This document shows positions 45,801 through 57,354 of a stretch of DNA of 64,000 bases, piece by piece. The stretch is from contig NC_056000.1 in assembly GCF_018446385.1 (NCBI RefSeq), forward strand, positions 36,245,511-36,309,510, read 5' to 3'. Position numbers and translations under genes: made by a program. Under the pieces are notes generated by a model. It searched no databases. It was not told where the DNA came from and saw nothing but the letters and a program-made list of their open reading frames with translations. The DNA is from Zingiber officinale. Lineage: Eukaryota; Streptophyta; Magnoliopsida; Zingiberales; Zingiberaceae. Each line of letters begins with the position of its first letter. The stretch's first letter is position 1.

Positions 45801-46329
45801 ACCGATTATTTAATTATCTCTCAAGTAGAACCAGCTCTTCTCCTTGGCGGCTTAAGCCGCCCCATGTGAATAATTTTCGTTTGTATATATATCGTCAGCG
45901 TCAGCAACTGAGGGCGCAGCCCCAAGTGGCAGTTAAATATGATCAAGATATATACCACCTAAACCAATTGTTTTTGTTAGAACTAACGTATCCCGGACGA
46001 TAAGTGAGATTTTAAATTATCGATCATAAGTACTTCTTGTTTTTTAATTTAGTGATGAAATTTATTTATAGGACTCAGGCAGTTATCCCAGGCTTAATGT
46101 CATCAAATTTAATTAATTATTTTATTCACATAAAGTGCTCCGGGATATAATGTACTAATGAGACGTCTAAATTGTGATTCAGTTATCCATAATTCAATCA
46201 TAAATTATAATAAATTTATAAGATTTTTTTAAAAAAAATTGAGCCCTTTCCAAAAATTATATGGGGCCGAATAAATTATAACTGACTGAATTTATTATTT
46301 TTTTTATTATTCAAAATAATTTATTTTGA
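45801..46329. other. Spacer, nothing recognised
   Basis: AT-rich with no frame or repeat of note. Confidence 0.35.
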
Positions 46330-46440
46330 TCCTTCGGCAATTTATCAAAACACGTACTACAGTTAATGTATTTACCAAAAAACACATCACAGTTTTATAT
46401 TTACCAAAAGGCAGAGTTTACCAAAATCAATCCCCAGATT
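46330..46440 (+). mobile_element. Putative left terminal region of the MULE
   Basis: Several ~30-base-spaced 'tttaccaaaa..ca(c)' units ('tttatcaaaacacgtac', 'tttaccaaaaaacacatcac', 'tttaccaaaaggcag'), also found at 25540-25640 in the related non-autonomous copy. It lies ~0.9 kb upstream of the transposase exon. The matching inverted end was not found to the right within the window. Confidence 0.45.
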
Positions 46441-47287
46441 ACCCCTCTGGCTAACCTGGCAACCGCCTTTTTCAAACACATTTTTCCAAGCATCCAAGCC
46501 GAAAGTAGAATAGAAAAATAATTTGTGGTTCGGATACACGTCTTCTCACCGTCTCTCTCCCTTCGTCCCTCTGTGTGGTGTTATAAACTTGAAAGAAAAA
46601 AAAATATGAACCCTGCACTTGCCATTACTGCTCGTGGTGGTTGGCGATTGCAATAGACCAGTTAGGTTTATGGCATAATTGCGTAAGAGTTGCTAGAGGA
46701 GACCAATGACAAATTAAGTTAAGAAGGTCAGCCGAGAAGGACAAACTTCTTGTAAGAGGGAAATGAGTAGAAGCACACATTTAAAGATTTAGACATGTAT
46801 GTATGGATTTATTTACTGTAAAATAGGGTAGTGAAGGTAAATAAAAAGTACACCATTTGTCTGTGAAGGGTGGCAGCAAAAAGTGGTATTATAGTTAATT
46901 TTGGTTGTGTGGGGAATAATATTCAATAACACCTGAATTATGATGTAATAGAAGACTTAATCGATTTAATTCATGTTAGTTTTTGACGTTGATAGTTAAG
47001 TTTGGCTAGAGTTTAGTCAGTGGTGGTCCTAGTTTACAAGAAGTATCTGCTTCAAAAGTGGCTTGATATCTATGAGATCAGGCCCAACGTGGGCCTGATA
47101 TCATAGATATCAGGCCCAAGATATCTATGATATCAGGCCCACGTAGAGCCTGATATCGATAATGTGTTATGTGGTTAAAACTTTGCTTTTACATCAGACC
47201 GTTCCTTGAGCAAAATTACAATTTAACTACAAAAAATGATTATGTAGTTGCAAATTTACTAAAATAGTTTTTTAATTTATTTATCAG
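46441..47287. other. MULE 5' region with GGGCCTGATAT hairpins
   Basis: Includes a pyrimidine-rich leader (46540-46580), probably the first exon(s) of the transposase gene, and at 47087-47156 three linked palindromes of the GGGCCTGATATC type. The acceptor TTTATTTATCAG at 47276-47287 begins the large exon. Confidence 0.45.
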
Positions 47288-49454
47288 GGATGATCATATA
47301 ACTGATGAAATTCTATCCGAGATATGGAATACTCTTGATGCAACTTCTAGCATTGGACATGCAGATAATGTAGGAGAAGTATCCAGAACAAATATTCCAT
47401 CATCTTCACAGTATACTTGTGTGCATAACACAAATAGAAATACGAGCAGTAATTTCACATTTGATCTAAATGAAGAAGCTAGTATTCAAGAAGATGAGGT
47501 TCTGAACCCGTGTGCAACACTTGTTGATTACTATGAGCCTAGTTGGAGTGAGGAGGAAGGGTATTATAACCGAAATGGAGAGGAAATGCAATGCAATACA
47601 AATGTACAAGAATTCTTTGCCGATGATATGCAGATTGAACAATATGAAATATCTCAAGAGCAGTATAGTGACTTAGAAGAGAAGTTCCCAATAGCTGATG
47701 ATCCATATATTCTAAATTCTCGATTGCTCCAAAGGCCAACTGAAGAGGCAACAAATCAGCATGAATTTTTTGTAGGACAGATATTTCAGTCTCGACAAGA
47801 GTTCAAGAATCAACTTGTGAAGCATGCCATGCTTAAACATATGAGATATAACCCAGTTGACACTCGGAAAAATAAAGTAAAAGTTGTCTGCTTCAATCAA
47901 CCGTGTAAGTGGAGAGTAGTTGCCAGGGGGGATGTCGAGTTCATTGTTACGAAATATATAAAGGAACACCAATGTGGCACCATTAGGGAAAGTGCTGATC
48001 ATCAAGCATGCTCTTCATCCTTTGTAGCTTCTTTTGTTGAAGAGCAATTTCTTGCTAATGAACAATACAAGCCAAGTATGATTATAGCAGATATAAAAGC
48101 CAAGTTCGGAGTGACCATATCCTACAGAAAAGCTTACATAGCTCGAGAGAAAGCGATGAAGAAAGTTGTTGGAGATTATGATCAAGCATATAGAGATCTT
48201 CCACTATATCTGCGTGAGTTAAGAGTAAGGGATCCTGAAACCTATGTTGCACTACACAGGAATGGGGATAATCAGTTCCAACGATGTTTTTGGGGTTTTG
48301 GAGCTTGTAGGAGAGTATTTAGGTCTTATCTGCGTAAATTAATTGGAATTGATGCCACACACCTAAGAGGCAAATATCCGGGTGTGTTGTTGATGGCTAC
48401 ATCAATAGATGCTAATGACAATGTCCTCCCAGTAGCCTTTGGAATCGCTGAAGTTGAATGTGGGTCTGCATGGGAGTGGTTTCTGGATCATACGAAGAGA
48501 TTCTTTAATGTTGATCCAGAGTCAATGAGTATAGTATCAGATAGACATCGTGACATTATAGCAGCAGTTAGGAAAGTATACCCTACTGCCCATCATGCTT
48601 TTTGTTGCCACCACATGTCTTGCAATATGGTAACAGATACTGGCAGTAGGTCAGGTTTAGGGTTGTTTTGGGCAGTTGCTCGAGCAAACACAACACTACA
48701 ATATGATCTCATAATGCAGTCCATGCTTGAAAAACATCCAGATGCTCATAAGTGGCTTCAGAACATTGACCCTAAAAGATGGGCTAATGCACACTTTAGT
48801 GGGAGAAGGTACACAATGCTAACCACCAATTGTGTAGAGAGTTTAAATGCTTTGTTCAAGGAGACGCGTGAACTTCCGATAAACAGGTTAATTGATAATA
48901 CCAGAAGAAAGGTAGCTCAATGGTTCTGTAACCGTAAGGAGGAAGCGTCGAAATGGTATGTAGCATTGACACCTCATGCTACCAAAGAAATGCAATCAAG
49001 GAGAGAGAAAGCTAGACGATATAAAGTCCACCCCTACTCTCAATCCGAAATGGAAGTAGAGACATGGGGTGCTTCATACATTGTTGATTTGGAGAGGAAA
49101 TATTGTAACTGTGGGGAGTTTCAAATTTCAGGATTGCCTTGCTCACATGCAAATGCCGTCATAATTCACCGGAACATGGATACACTCCCATATTGTGAGC
49201 ATTACTTTCATTCACATAATTGGAAAACGACATACATGGATCGTATTTACCCCTGTCAAAGCAAAGAATTTTGGCCTAGGGGTGTCAACAACATTATAGT
49301 GTTATGTCCCCGTAGCCTTGTGCAGCCTGGTAGGCGAAAGAAGGCAAGGATCGAGTCAAAACATAATGGGAAGGTAAAAATCAAATGCAGCAGGTGCAAA
49401 CAACTGGGCCATAATCGGAGGACCTGTAGAATGCCGCCAGCCCCTGGATCTTGA
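47288..49454 (+). CDS. mudrA: Mutator-like (MULE) transposase, large exon
   Basis: Open from an acceptor (..TATCAG at 47287) to TGA at 49454, over 720 codons. There is no Met near the 5' end, so the start lies in an upstream exon not identified. Domains in order: MuDR-type N-terminal DNA-binding domain (47750-47985, VGQIFQSRQEFKNQLVKHAM, CKWRVVARG, IKEHQCGT); MULE transposase core (48340-48630) with candidate catalytic Asp at 48351 (GIDATHLRG) and 48540 (SDRHRDI), CCHH at 48603-48614, and possible third acid Glu at 48837 (TNCVESLN); SWIM zinc finger (Cys 49104, Cys 49110, Cys 49140, His 49146); CX2CX4HX4C knuckle (49386-49427). The product cuts and joins the element's ends in the nucleus. No internal stop is seen, so it could be active. 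Confidence 0.9.
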
Positions 49455-49779
49455 CTGAATTGTAAATTGGAGGAGTTGAGGCATATGTTTTGTATGAAGT
49501 ACATAAATAGGTTTGTAAGACAAACAGTTGTTAAAAGTGATGTTTCTGTTATATACGTTTATGGAGTATTTAGTTTGTATTACAGTTTTATGGTAGGTAT
49601 GAGAAGTGTAAACCATCACCTGCAAGGCAGAAATAATACTTCACACCATATCTCCATTGTGTCAAATAAAAATGCGATACATTTCAATTCAACAGGAAGG
49701 GGTTCGTAATTTCAAAGTCACATTAATATGTAGTGAAATATAGATGTGTTAAAACATGCACAAAGGGAGTGTAGTAATC
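49455..49779. other. 3' flank of the transposase
   Basis: Probable 3' UTR. No hairpin repeats yet and no gene. Confidence 0.45.
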
Positions 49780-51830
49780 CATTCCATAGGGTAGAAAAGA
49801 AAAGGTGTGCACTGTTCCGTGCCAACTGGCACGGAGCCATACTTCGTAATCCATGGTATATAAATTATGTTTGATAGCATAAATACCATCTCCCCACCAT
49901 GACCTTCACAGGGGACTTGATTTCATGAAAATCCAAGTAGGGGAGGGCCATCAGTGGGTTTTGGTCAAAACCCACTGATGGACCTAGACACATCAGATTT
50001 GACCCATTTCAGCGCTAGTGGTATTCTGGAGTTGCAAGGACTCAGAATCTGGTGGCAAATCATTATTTAAATATTTATAGGTGCTGGGAAAAATTTAAAA
50101 TACAATCAGCTTCCGTTGGGCCTGATATGCTTGGATATCAGGCCCAACGTAGGCCTGATATGAGTGCATATCAGGCCCAACGTGGGCCTGATATGAATAT
50201 CATTTAATAAAGCAGTATTCTATCTCCCCCTAATATAAACTCCAAGCATTCTTACAGGGGCCTGATCAAAATAATAAAATAACATCAATTTTAATAGTCA
50301 CCTTCCATAGGGTAGAAAAGAAAAGGTGTGCACTGTTCCGTGCCAACTGGCACGGAGCCATACTTCGTAATCCATGGTGTATAAATTATGTTTGACACCA
50401 TAAATATCATCTCCCCACCATGACCTTCACAGGGGACTTGATTTCATGAAAATCCAAGTAGGGGAGGGCCATTAGTGGGTTTTGGTCAAAACCCACTGAT
50501 GGACCTAGACACATCGGATTGGACCTATTTCAGCGCTAGTGGTATTCTGGAGTTGCAAGGACTCAGAATCTGGTGGCAAATAAATGTTTAAATATTTATA
50601 GGTGCTGGAAAAAATTTAAAATACAATTAGCCTCCGTTGGGCCTGATATGCTTGGATATCAGGCCCAAAGTGGCCTTGACACTTATAAATGGCAACTGGC
50701 ACGGAGCCATACTTCGTAATCCATGGTGTATAAATTATGTTTGACACCATAAATACCATCTCTCCACCAAGACCTTCACAGGGGACTTGATTTCATGAAA
50801 ATCCAAGTAGGGGAGGGCCATCAGTGGGTTTTGGTCAAAACCCACTGATGGACCTAGACACATCGGATTGGACCCATTTCAGCTCTAGTGGTATTCTGGA
50901 GTTGCAAGGACTCAGAATCTGGTGGCAAATAAATGTTTAAATATTTATAGGTGCTGGAAAAAATTTAAAATACAATCAGCCTCCGTTGGGCCTGATATGC
51001 TTGGATATCAGGCCCAACGTGGGCCTGATATGCTTGGATATCAGGCCCAACGTTGGCCTGATATGCTTAGATATCAGGTGCAACGTGGGCCTGATATCCA
51101 AGCATATCAGGCCCAAAGTGGCCTTGACACTTATAAATGGCAACTGGCACGGAGTCATACTTCGTAATCCATGGTGTATAAATTATGTTTGACACCATAA
51201 ATACCATCTCCCCACCAAGACCTTCACAGGGAACTTGATTTCATGAAATTCCAAGTAGGGGAGGGCCATCAGTGGATTTTGGTCAAAACCCACTGATAGA
51301 CTTAGACACATCGGATTGGACCCATTTCAGCTCTAGTAGTATTCTGGAGTTGCAAGGACTCAGAATCTGGTGGCAAATCATTATTTAAATATTTATAGGT
51401 GCTGGTAAAAATTTAAAATACAATCAGCCTCCGTTGGGCCTGATATGCTTGGATATCAGGCCCAAAGTGGCCTTAACACTTATAAATGGCAACTGGCACG
51501 GAGCCATACTTCGTAATCCATGGTGTATAAATTATGTTTGACACCATAAATACCATCTCCCCACCAAGACCTTCACAGGGGACTTGATTTCATGAAAATC
51601 CAAGTAGGGGAGGGCCATCAGTGGTTTTGGTCAAAACCCACTGATGGACCTAGACACATCGGATTGGACCCATTTCAGCTCTAGTGGTATTCTGGAGTTG
51701 CAAGGACTCAGAATCTGGTGGCAAATAAATGTTTAAATATTTATAGGTGCTGGAAAAAATTTAAAATACAATCAGCGTCCGTTGGGCCTGATATGCTTGG
51801 ATATCAGGCCCAACGTGGGGTTGATAATAT
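49780..51830 (+). repeat. Hairpin-rich tandem satellite, left array (5 units)
   Basis: Landmark ACTTCGTAATCCATGG recurs at 49842, 50362, 50711, 51160 and 51508, spacings 520, 349, 449 and 348. Each unit carries a perfect 15-bp-arm hairpin CCATCAGTGGGTTTT/GGTC loop (first at 49948-49981) and one or more 11-bp-arm hairpins GGGCCTGATAT/GCTTGG loop (first at 50118-50145). Some units also carry CCGTGCCAACTGGCACGG (49817-49834). The 449-base unit has three extra ~33-base GGGCCTGATAT modules, so two levels of tandem repetition are nested. No gene. Confidence 0.9.
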
Positions 51831-52187
51831 AAAAAGTAATATTTCAAAATAATAATAAATAATCTTACACATAAATCGAGGCGATTAAATAAAATAAATT
51901 AATGAGATATCAGGCCCAAGTTTCAATCTGCAAAAGCGCACACTCTCCTGCTTCGGTCTTCATCTTCTTCTCGAAGCCATTCAACGCAGCTCCGGGCCAA
52001 AACCCACTCTTCCTTCACCGGCGTTCAAGAATCATTTCCGTACGGAGGTCGGTTGCTCATTTAGTTAAGCTTTCTATAACCGGTTAACCTAGGGTTTGTG
52101 TGGGTGTGTTAGAATAAGAGCGTAGTCGTTATTACGGGAACTAAGAGTTGTTTTTCTGTGTGTGGTTATAAAGTACGTAGGTTCGCA
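51831..52187 (+). promoter_or_regulatory. Leader/promoter region of the Ulp1-like gene
   Basis: Starts with AT-rich DNA and one truncated hairpin arm (51906-51915), then non-repetitive, moderately GC-rich text. An acceptor-like ..CGTAG| precedes GTTCGCAATGG, so a 5' UTR intron is possible. A GTG-initiated extension to 52158 exists, but the first ATG is 52188. Confidence 0.4.
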
Positions 52188-55026
52188 ATGGCAACAAAAG
52201 AAGTCTCCACAAGTCTGTGTGCTGATCGACCAAATTATCAAAGTTACGTCAACAGAGGAAGAACTAAAAGAATGAACTGGAAAAGTACCATTTGCCACTT
52301 CAGAAAGTTTATCTCTTCTGTTAACCCGACTGCAGAACAAGAACAGATGATTCGAGGCACACCTTTTTCCTGGATCCTCGACCTCCCTGATAGTTCTTTT
52401 GTAAGAGCTCAGGTACAAAATATGTTTGATAACTGGGATCATGAGGAAAAAAACTTTATCTTCCATGGGAAGAAGCTCAATTTTACAAAGGTAGATGTGG
52501 GGCTGATTCTTGGCCTACCCGACAATGGAGATATAGTTCGTCTCGATTTAAATGAGGCTTCAAGCGCACTGTACATGGAGTTTTTTCGAGAATCGGATTG
52601 TTCTGCCAAACATTTAGAGAAACTGATTAGGAAGTCTAAATCAAACGACAAGCCGTACTATCAGCTTTTTATCCTGTATTTTTTTACAACAGTTCTGTTT
52701 TGTGGGAGTAGCAGTGTTCTCAGAATACCTGTGCTCTCCCTAATTGACTGTGTAGATGATTTTGAGAACTTAGCTAGGTTTAACTGGTGCAATGCAGTAT
52801 ACAGTTTCATGGCTCAACAATTAGATTCCATTGGATTGGAGCTTACATTAAGACCAAAACCACAGGTTGCTGATGCAACGCCCAAGGCCCCCTTGCTAAA
52901 GGGATTTCCAAATATTTTAGCTGTAAGTCCGATTACATATATAGCAAGATATGTGTAAAGATTATGAATTATTTTTATAATCATATTGTAGGTATGGGTG
53001 TGTGAGCACATCAGCATTATTGATCCAGACCATCCAGAAAAATTGCCAAGAATACTACGATGGAGGTGGCCTAACTATCATGTTGACACAGTAAAAAAAA
53101 TGATAAACTGTGTAACTGCAGATAAAATTTTAGTAGATTTAATTCCGACAGAATCAGAGTTTAATTTACTACCAAACCGGCCTCAGCCATCTGAGTATCT
53201 TGAGTTGGTTGGCCAAGGATCTTTACATCAAGCCGAAGAAGGCCAACTCCAGTGTGACGATACCGTAGATTGTAGTTTGTGCAAGGAAAAGGATAACAAA
53301 ATTGAGAGTTTAAAGCAAGAATTATATAAAGCTTCTCAAAGTTTGGAGGAAGCTAATAAAAACCTGGCAACGGTGATAGAAGAAAAGGATAGTCTAGTAG
53401 CAGCAAAGGATATTGTGATTGCTGATATGGAAGCTATGCTTAAAGAAAAGGATCAACAAATAAGTGAACTGCGTAAAGAACGGGATACGAGTGGCAACAA
53501 GGCTGACACTATAAATTCTGACGTGGATAACAGATTTTAACTATAAAAGACAAAATCATAGCCGATGCCGAAAATAAGATTAAAGAGCTCCAACAAGTCA
53601 TACAAAGCATATCAGGGGAGCCAAGAGCATCAGAAGGCATAGACCCAGCATCAGAAGGCATAGACCCTAATCTGCCTATAATTCCAACTAATTTTCGGGT
53701 AGGCCCCAAAAGAAAGAGAACCCAGAGAAGGTTGATATCCCAATACACCAAAAAAAAAGGCAAACAGGTTGTTCTTAGTGTCGAACCAGATGCTCCTGCA
53801 CCATCAAAGACAGAAAATACAAGTTCATCACAGATAGAAACACAATGTCATGAAATTAACAAGGTCAAAACCAAAATATTGAAGGTACGGTTGAGAGTAG
53901 GTAAGTTGTTATTTTAGAATCCTTAATGACATAGTATTATTTTAATTATCTCAGCAAGCAAAAACATTTTTTAAAAAGAGCAAAGATGATGTGATAGTCG
54001 ATGCATTGTTAAAGCTCAGTCAGTTAAGGTAACGTAGTTGCCAACCTAAATTCTTAACCCACATGTCAACAAAGGATTATTATTGGAGTTTAATGATAAT
54101 TTTTTTATTTTCAATTTATTAAATACCATTGACTGTATACTTGTGTGTAGGGTGACGGTGCAACCAATATGGACAAATGATAATTTCTCCTTAGATATGC
54201 AATCTTTTATGACAATATTTGATTGGACACAATATACCAATGGGGATTGCATAAATGTTTATTGGAATATTCTTGCTAATGAAGCCAAACACTCTAACTC
54301 ACCATACCACCCATCCATATTTTGTGGGGTTGGATTCCCAGTATGTCCCTTATCTCATTGTAAATTGTTTAAATTATATATTGGATGCAATCACCATAAT
54401 AGCTCTATTATTTGTATAGGACTTGTTCGGAATGATGCACGTGGATGCATTGAAACAAACTGCAAAAACAGATGACGACAAGGACATTAGATATATTTTT
54501 TGTCCTCTACATAACCAAGATGATCATTGGCATCTAATGGTCATGGACCTGGAGGAACGACAAATAATTCATTATAACTCTCTTGGCACCACAGAAAATT
54601 ACACTTCTGTTTTTAATCAAACTGTAAGTAACAAATTTCTTATATCCAATAATCATTGTTTATGTATTAATTACTATGGTTTGATATTTGTAGGTGTTGT
54701 TTTTTAAGGAGTTGAACTGGTCATACTATCACATATGGCATAAAGGTTTAGAACCATTCTCCGGGAGAGAGTATAAAACGATGCAAGTTATTGGCCCCAC
54801 ACAAAGCAAATCGTAAGTATTAGTGTATGTTCCATAATAATTCTATTTGCCTTTTCTATGATGGATTGTACATTTGTTTTGTAGGTTGGATTGTGCTTTT
54901 TTTATAATGCGCTATGCAGAGAGTTTGATGTTCCGGAGATCTACAGACTTTGTACAAGCTGATATGAGAGCTTATAGACTTAGACTTGGACACAAAATCA
55001 TGTCTGACAAAAACTTTAAACTATAG
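52188..55026 (+). pseudogene. Ulp1/C48-type cysteine protease gene of the MULE (plus copy)
   Basis: Seven exons by splice sites and phase: 52188-52922, 52992-53884, 53955-54028, 54151-54340, 54420-54623, 54694-54812 and 54885-55026 (TAG). N-terminal ~245 codons resemble the plant mobile-type domain fused to Ulp1-like proteases (FSWILDLPDSSF, VGLILGLPDNGD). A coiled coil follows (53270-53520). The C-terminal peptidase has His 54525 (DHWHL), Asn 54576 where Ulp1 has Asp (HYNSL), Gln 54802 and Cys 54892 (LDCAFF). Ulp1 enzymes cleave SUMO-like modifiers; transposon versions have unknown targets. In exon 2 the frame stops at 53538-53540, then coding resumes shifted (exon length 893, one base short or two extra), so the gene is broken there unless the base call is wrong. 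It lies between inverted satellite arrays. Confidence 0.75.
53621..53665 (+). repeat. 21-bp direct repeat in the Ulp1-like gene
   Basis: GCATCAGAAGGCATAGACCC occurs twice in tandem, giving ASEGIDP twice. A small in-frame expansion in the linker. Confidence 0.7.
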
Positions 55027-55129
55027 AAATAGTGAACAATTGTAATAATTTATTGTAGTAATGATTTACTGTTTGTGTAACTAAAATTTATGGTGAATAA
55101 AATTATTGTAAATTAAATTTATAAGAAAG
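55027..55129. other. 3' UTR-like spacer of the plus Ulp1 gene
   Basis: AT-rich with AATAAA-like text on both strands, before the right array starts. Confidence 0.35.
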
Positions 55130-56995
55130 GATACCATACCAAGGCCACTTTGGGCCTGATATGTTTGGATATCAGGCCCACGTTGGGCCTGATATCCAAG
55201 CATATCAGGCCCACGTTGGGCCTGATATCCAAGCATATCAGGCCCAACGGACGCTGATTGTATTTTAAAGTTTTTCCAGCACCTATAAATATTTAAACAT
55301 TTATTTGCCACCAGATTCTGAGTCCTTGCAACTCCAGAATACCACTAGCGCTGAAATGGGTCCAATCTGATGTGTCTAGGTCCATCAGTGGGTTTTGACC
55401 AAAACCCACTGATGACCCTCCCCTACTTGGATTTTCATGAAATCAAGTCCCCTGTGAAGGTCTTGGTGGGGAGATGGTATTTATGGTGTCAAACATAATT
55501 TATACACCATGGATTACGAAGTATGGCTCCGTGCCAATTGCCATTTATAAGTGCCAAGGCCACTTTGGGCCTGATATGCTTGGATATCAGGCCCACGTTG
55601 GGTCTGATATCCAAGCATATCAGGCCCAACGGACGCTGATTGTATTTTAAATTTTTTCCAGCACCTATAAATATTTAAACATTTATTTGCCACCAGATTC
55701 TGAGTCATTGCAACTCCAGAATACCACTAGAGCTGAAATGGGACCAATCCGATGTGTCTAGGTCCATCAGTGGGTTTTGACCAAAACCCACTGATGGCCT
55801 TCCCCTACTTGGATTTTAATGAAATCAAGTCCCCTGTGAAGGTCTTAGTGGGGAGATGGTATTTATGGTGTCAAACATAATTTATACACCATGGATTACG
55901 AAATATGGCTCCGTGCCAGTTGCCATTTATAAGTGCCAAGGCCACTTTGGGCCTGATATCCAAGCATATCAGGCCCAACGGAGGCTGATTGCATTTTAAA
56001 TTTTTCCCAGCACTTATAAATATTTAAATAATGATTTGCCACCAGATTCTGAGTCCTTGCAACTCCAGAATACCACTAGAGCTGAAATGGGTCAAATCCG
56101 ATGTGTCTAGGTCCATCAGTGGGTTTTGACCAAAACCCACTGATGGCCCTCCCCTACTTGGATTTTCATGAAATCAAGTCCCCTGTGAAGGTCATGGTGG
56201 GGAGATGGTATTTATGGTGTCAAACATAATTTATACACCATGGATTACGAAGTATGGCTCCGTGCCAGTTGCCATTTATAAGTGCCAAGGCCACTTTGGG
56301 CCTGATATCCAAGCATATCAGGCCCAACGGAGGCTGATTGTATTTTAAATTTTTCCCAACACCTATAAATATTTAAACATTTATTTGCCACCAGATTCTG
56401 AGTCCTTGCAACTCCAGAATACCACTAGCGCTGAAATGGGTCCAATCCGATGTGTCTAGGTCCATCAGTGGGTTTTGACCAAAACCCACTGATGGCCCTC
56501 CCCTACTTGGATTTTCATGAAATCAAGTCCCCTGTGAAGGTCTTGGTGGGGAGATGGTATTTATGGTGTCAAACATAATTTATACACCATGAATTACGAA
56601 GTATGGCTCGTGCGGTTGCCATTTATAAGTGCAAGGCCACTTTGGGCTCGATATGCTGGATATCGGGCCCGTTCGATATCCAAGCATATCGTGCCCAATG
56701 GAGGCTGATTGTATTTTAATTTTTCCCAACACCTATAAATATTTAAATAATGATTTGCCACCAGATTTCGAGTCCTTGCAACTCGAATACCACTATAGCT
56801 GAAATGGGTCCAATCTGAGTGTCTAGGTCCATCAGTGGGTTTTGACCAAAACCCACTGATGGCCCTCCCCTACTTGGTTCTACCTGAAATCATGTTCCCT
56901 GTGAAGTTCTAACTGGGAAGATGGTATATCTGGTGTCAAAACGTATTTATACCCCATTTCTAATAAGGTATTGCTCCGTGGCAGTTGGCACGGAA
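55130..56995 (-). repeat. Hairpin-rich tandem satellite, right array (inverted, 5 units)
   Basis: The same units as 49780-51830 but reversed. CCATGGATTACGAAGT recurs at about 55506, 55888, 56240 and 56588, with a last degenerate unit near 56948 (spacings 382, 352, 348, ~360). The CCATCAGTGGG and GGGCCTGATAT hairpins are present in each. The array ends with GGCAGTTGGCACGG at ~56995. With the left array it forms a ~2-kb inverted repeat around the Ulp1-like gene. The unit at 56590-56830 is full of small changes at CAG/CTG sites. Confidence 0.9.
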
Positions 56996-57354
56996 CCTAG
57001 TGACGTGCTCTGGAAACCGACTGTTGGTCCGAGCCTATTTGATTTTTTAAACAATCCCAACCGTTACCATGATTTCAGTTTTGAGAAGATAGAAATGGTG
57101 CGCATTACAACTTATATACATTGTCTCTTTCCACTGATAAGCATCAGCATTGCATTTTGTATTTTGTGATTTATATTTCTGACTAATCACTATGCAATAT
57201 TATTAATATTCCAGTGACAGTTTCTAATCTTCTCATACACTACATACCACCGTATTATACAACAAAGACTACATACAAAGATATTAAAAGTCCTACACTA
57301 CGTAATAATTGCATTTACATTCTATACAAGTTTTTGCCTTACAAGACTGGATAT
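56996..57354. other. Spacer between right array and minus Ulp1 copy
   Basis: A plus-strand frame (56990-57110, EPSDVLWKPTVGPSLFDFL) looks somewhat protein-like but has no start or partner exon, and I cannot assign it. The rest is AT-rich. Confidence 0.35.

Noticed and set aside
47421..47423. GTG as the start of the MULE transposase
   Set aside because: The frame is open upstream to a good acceptor at 47287. Plants rarely start at GTG, so the start is in an earlier exon.
50922..51192. Open frames of ~70-80 codons in the satellite units (repeating GPDMLGYQAQR or LICLDIRPN)
   Set aside because: They are translations of the GGGCCTGATAT hairpin modules and appear in both arrays and both strands. 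No coding evidence.
56921..57169. 82-codon plus-strand frame with a protein-like middle
   Set aside because: No recognisable domain, no splice partners, and it starts inside the degenerate array unit. Noted in the spacer entry only.
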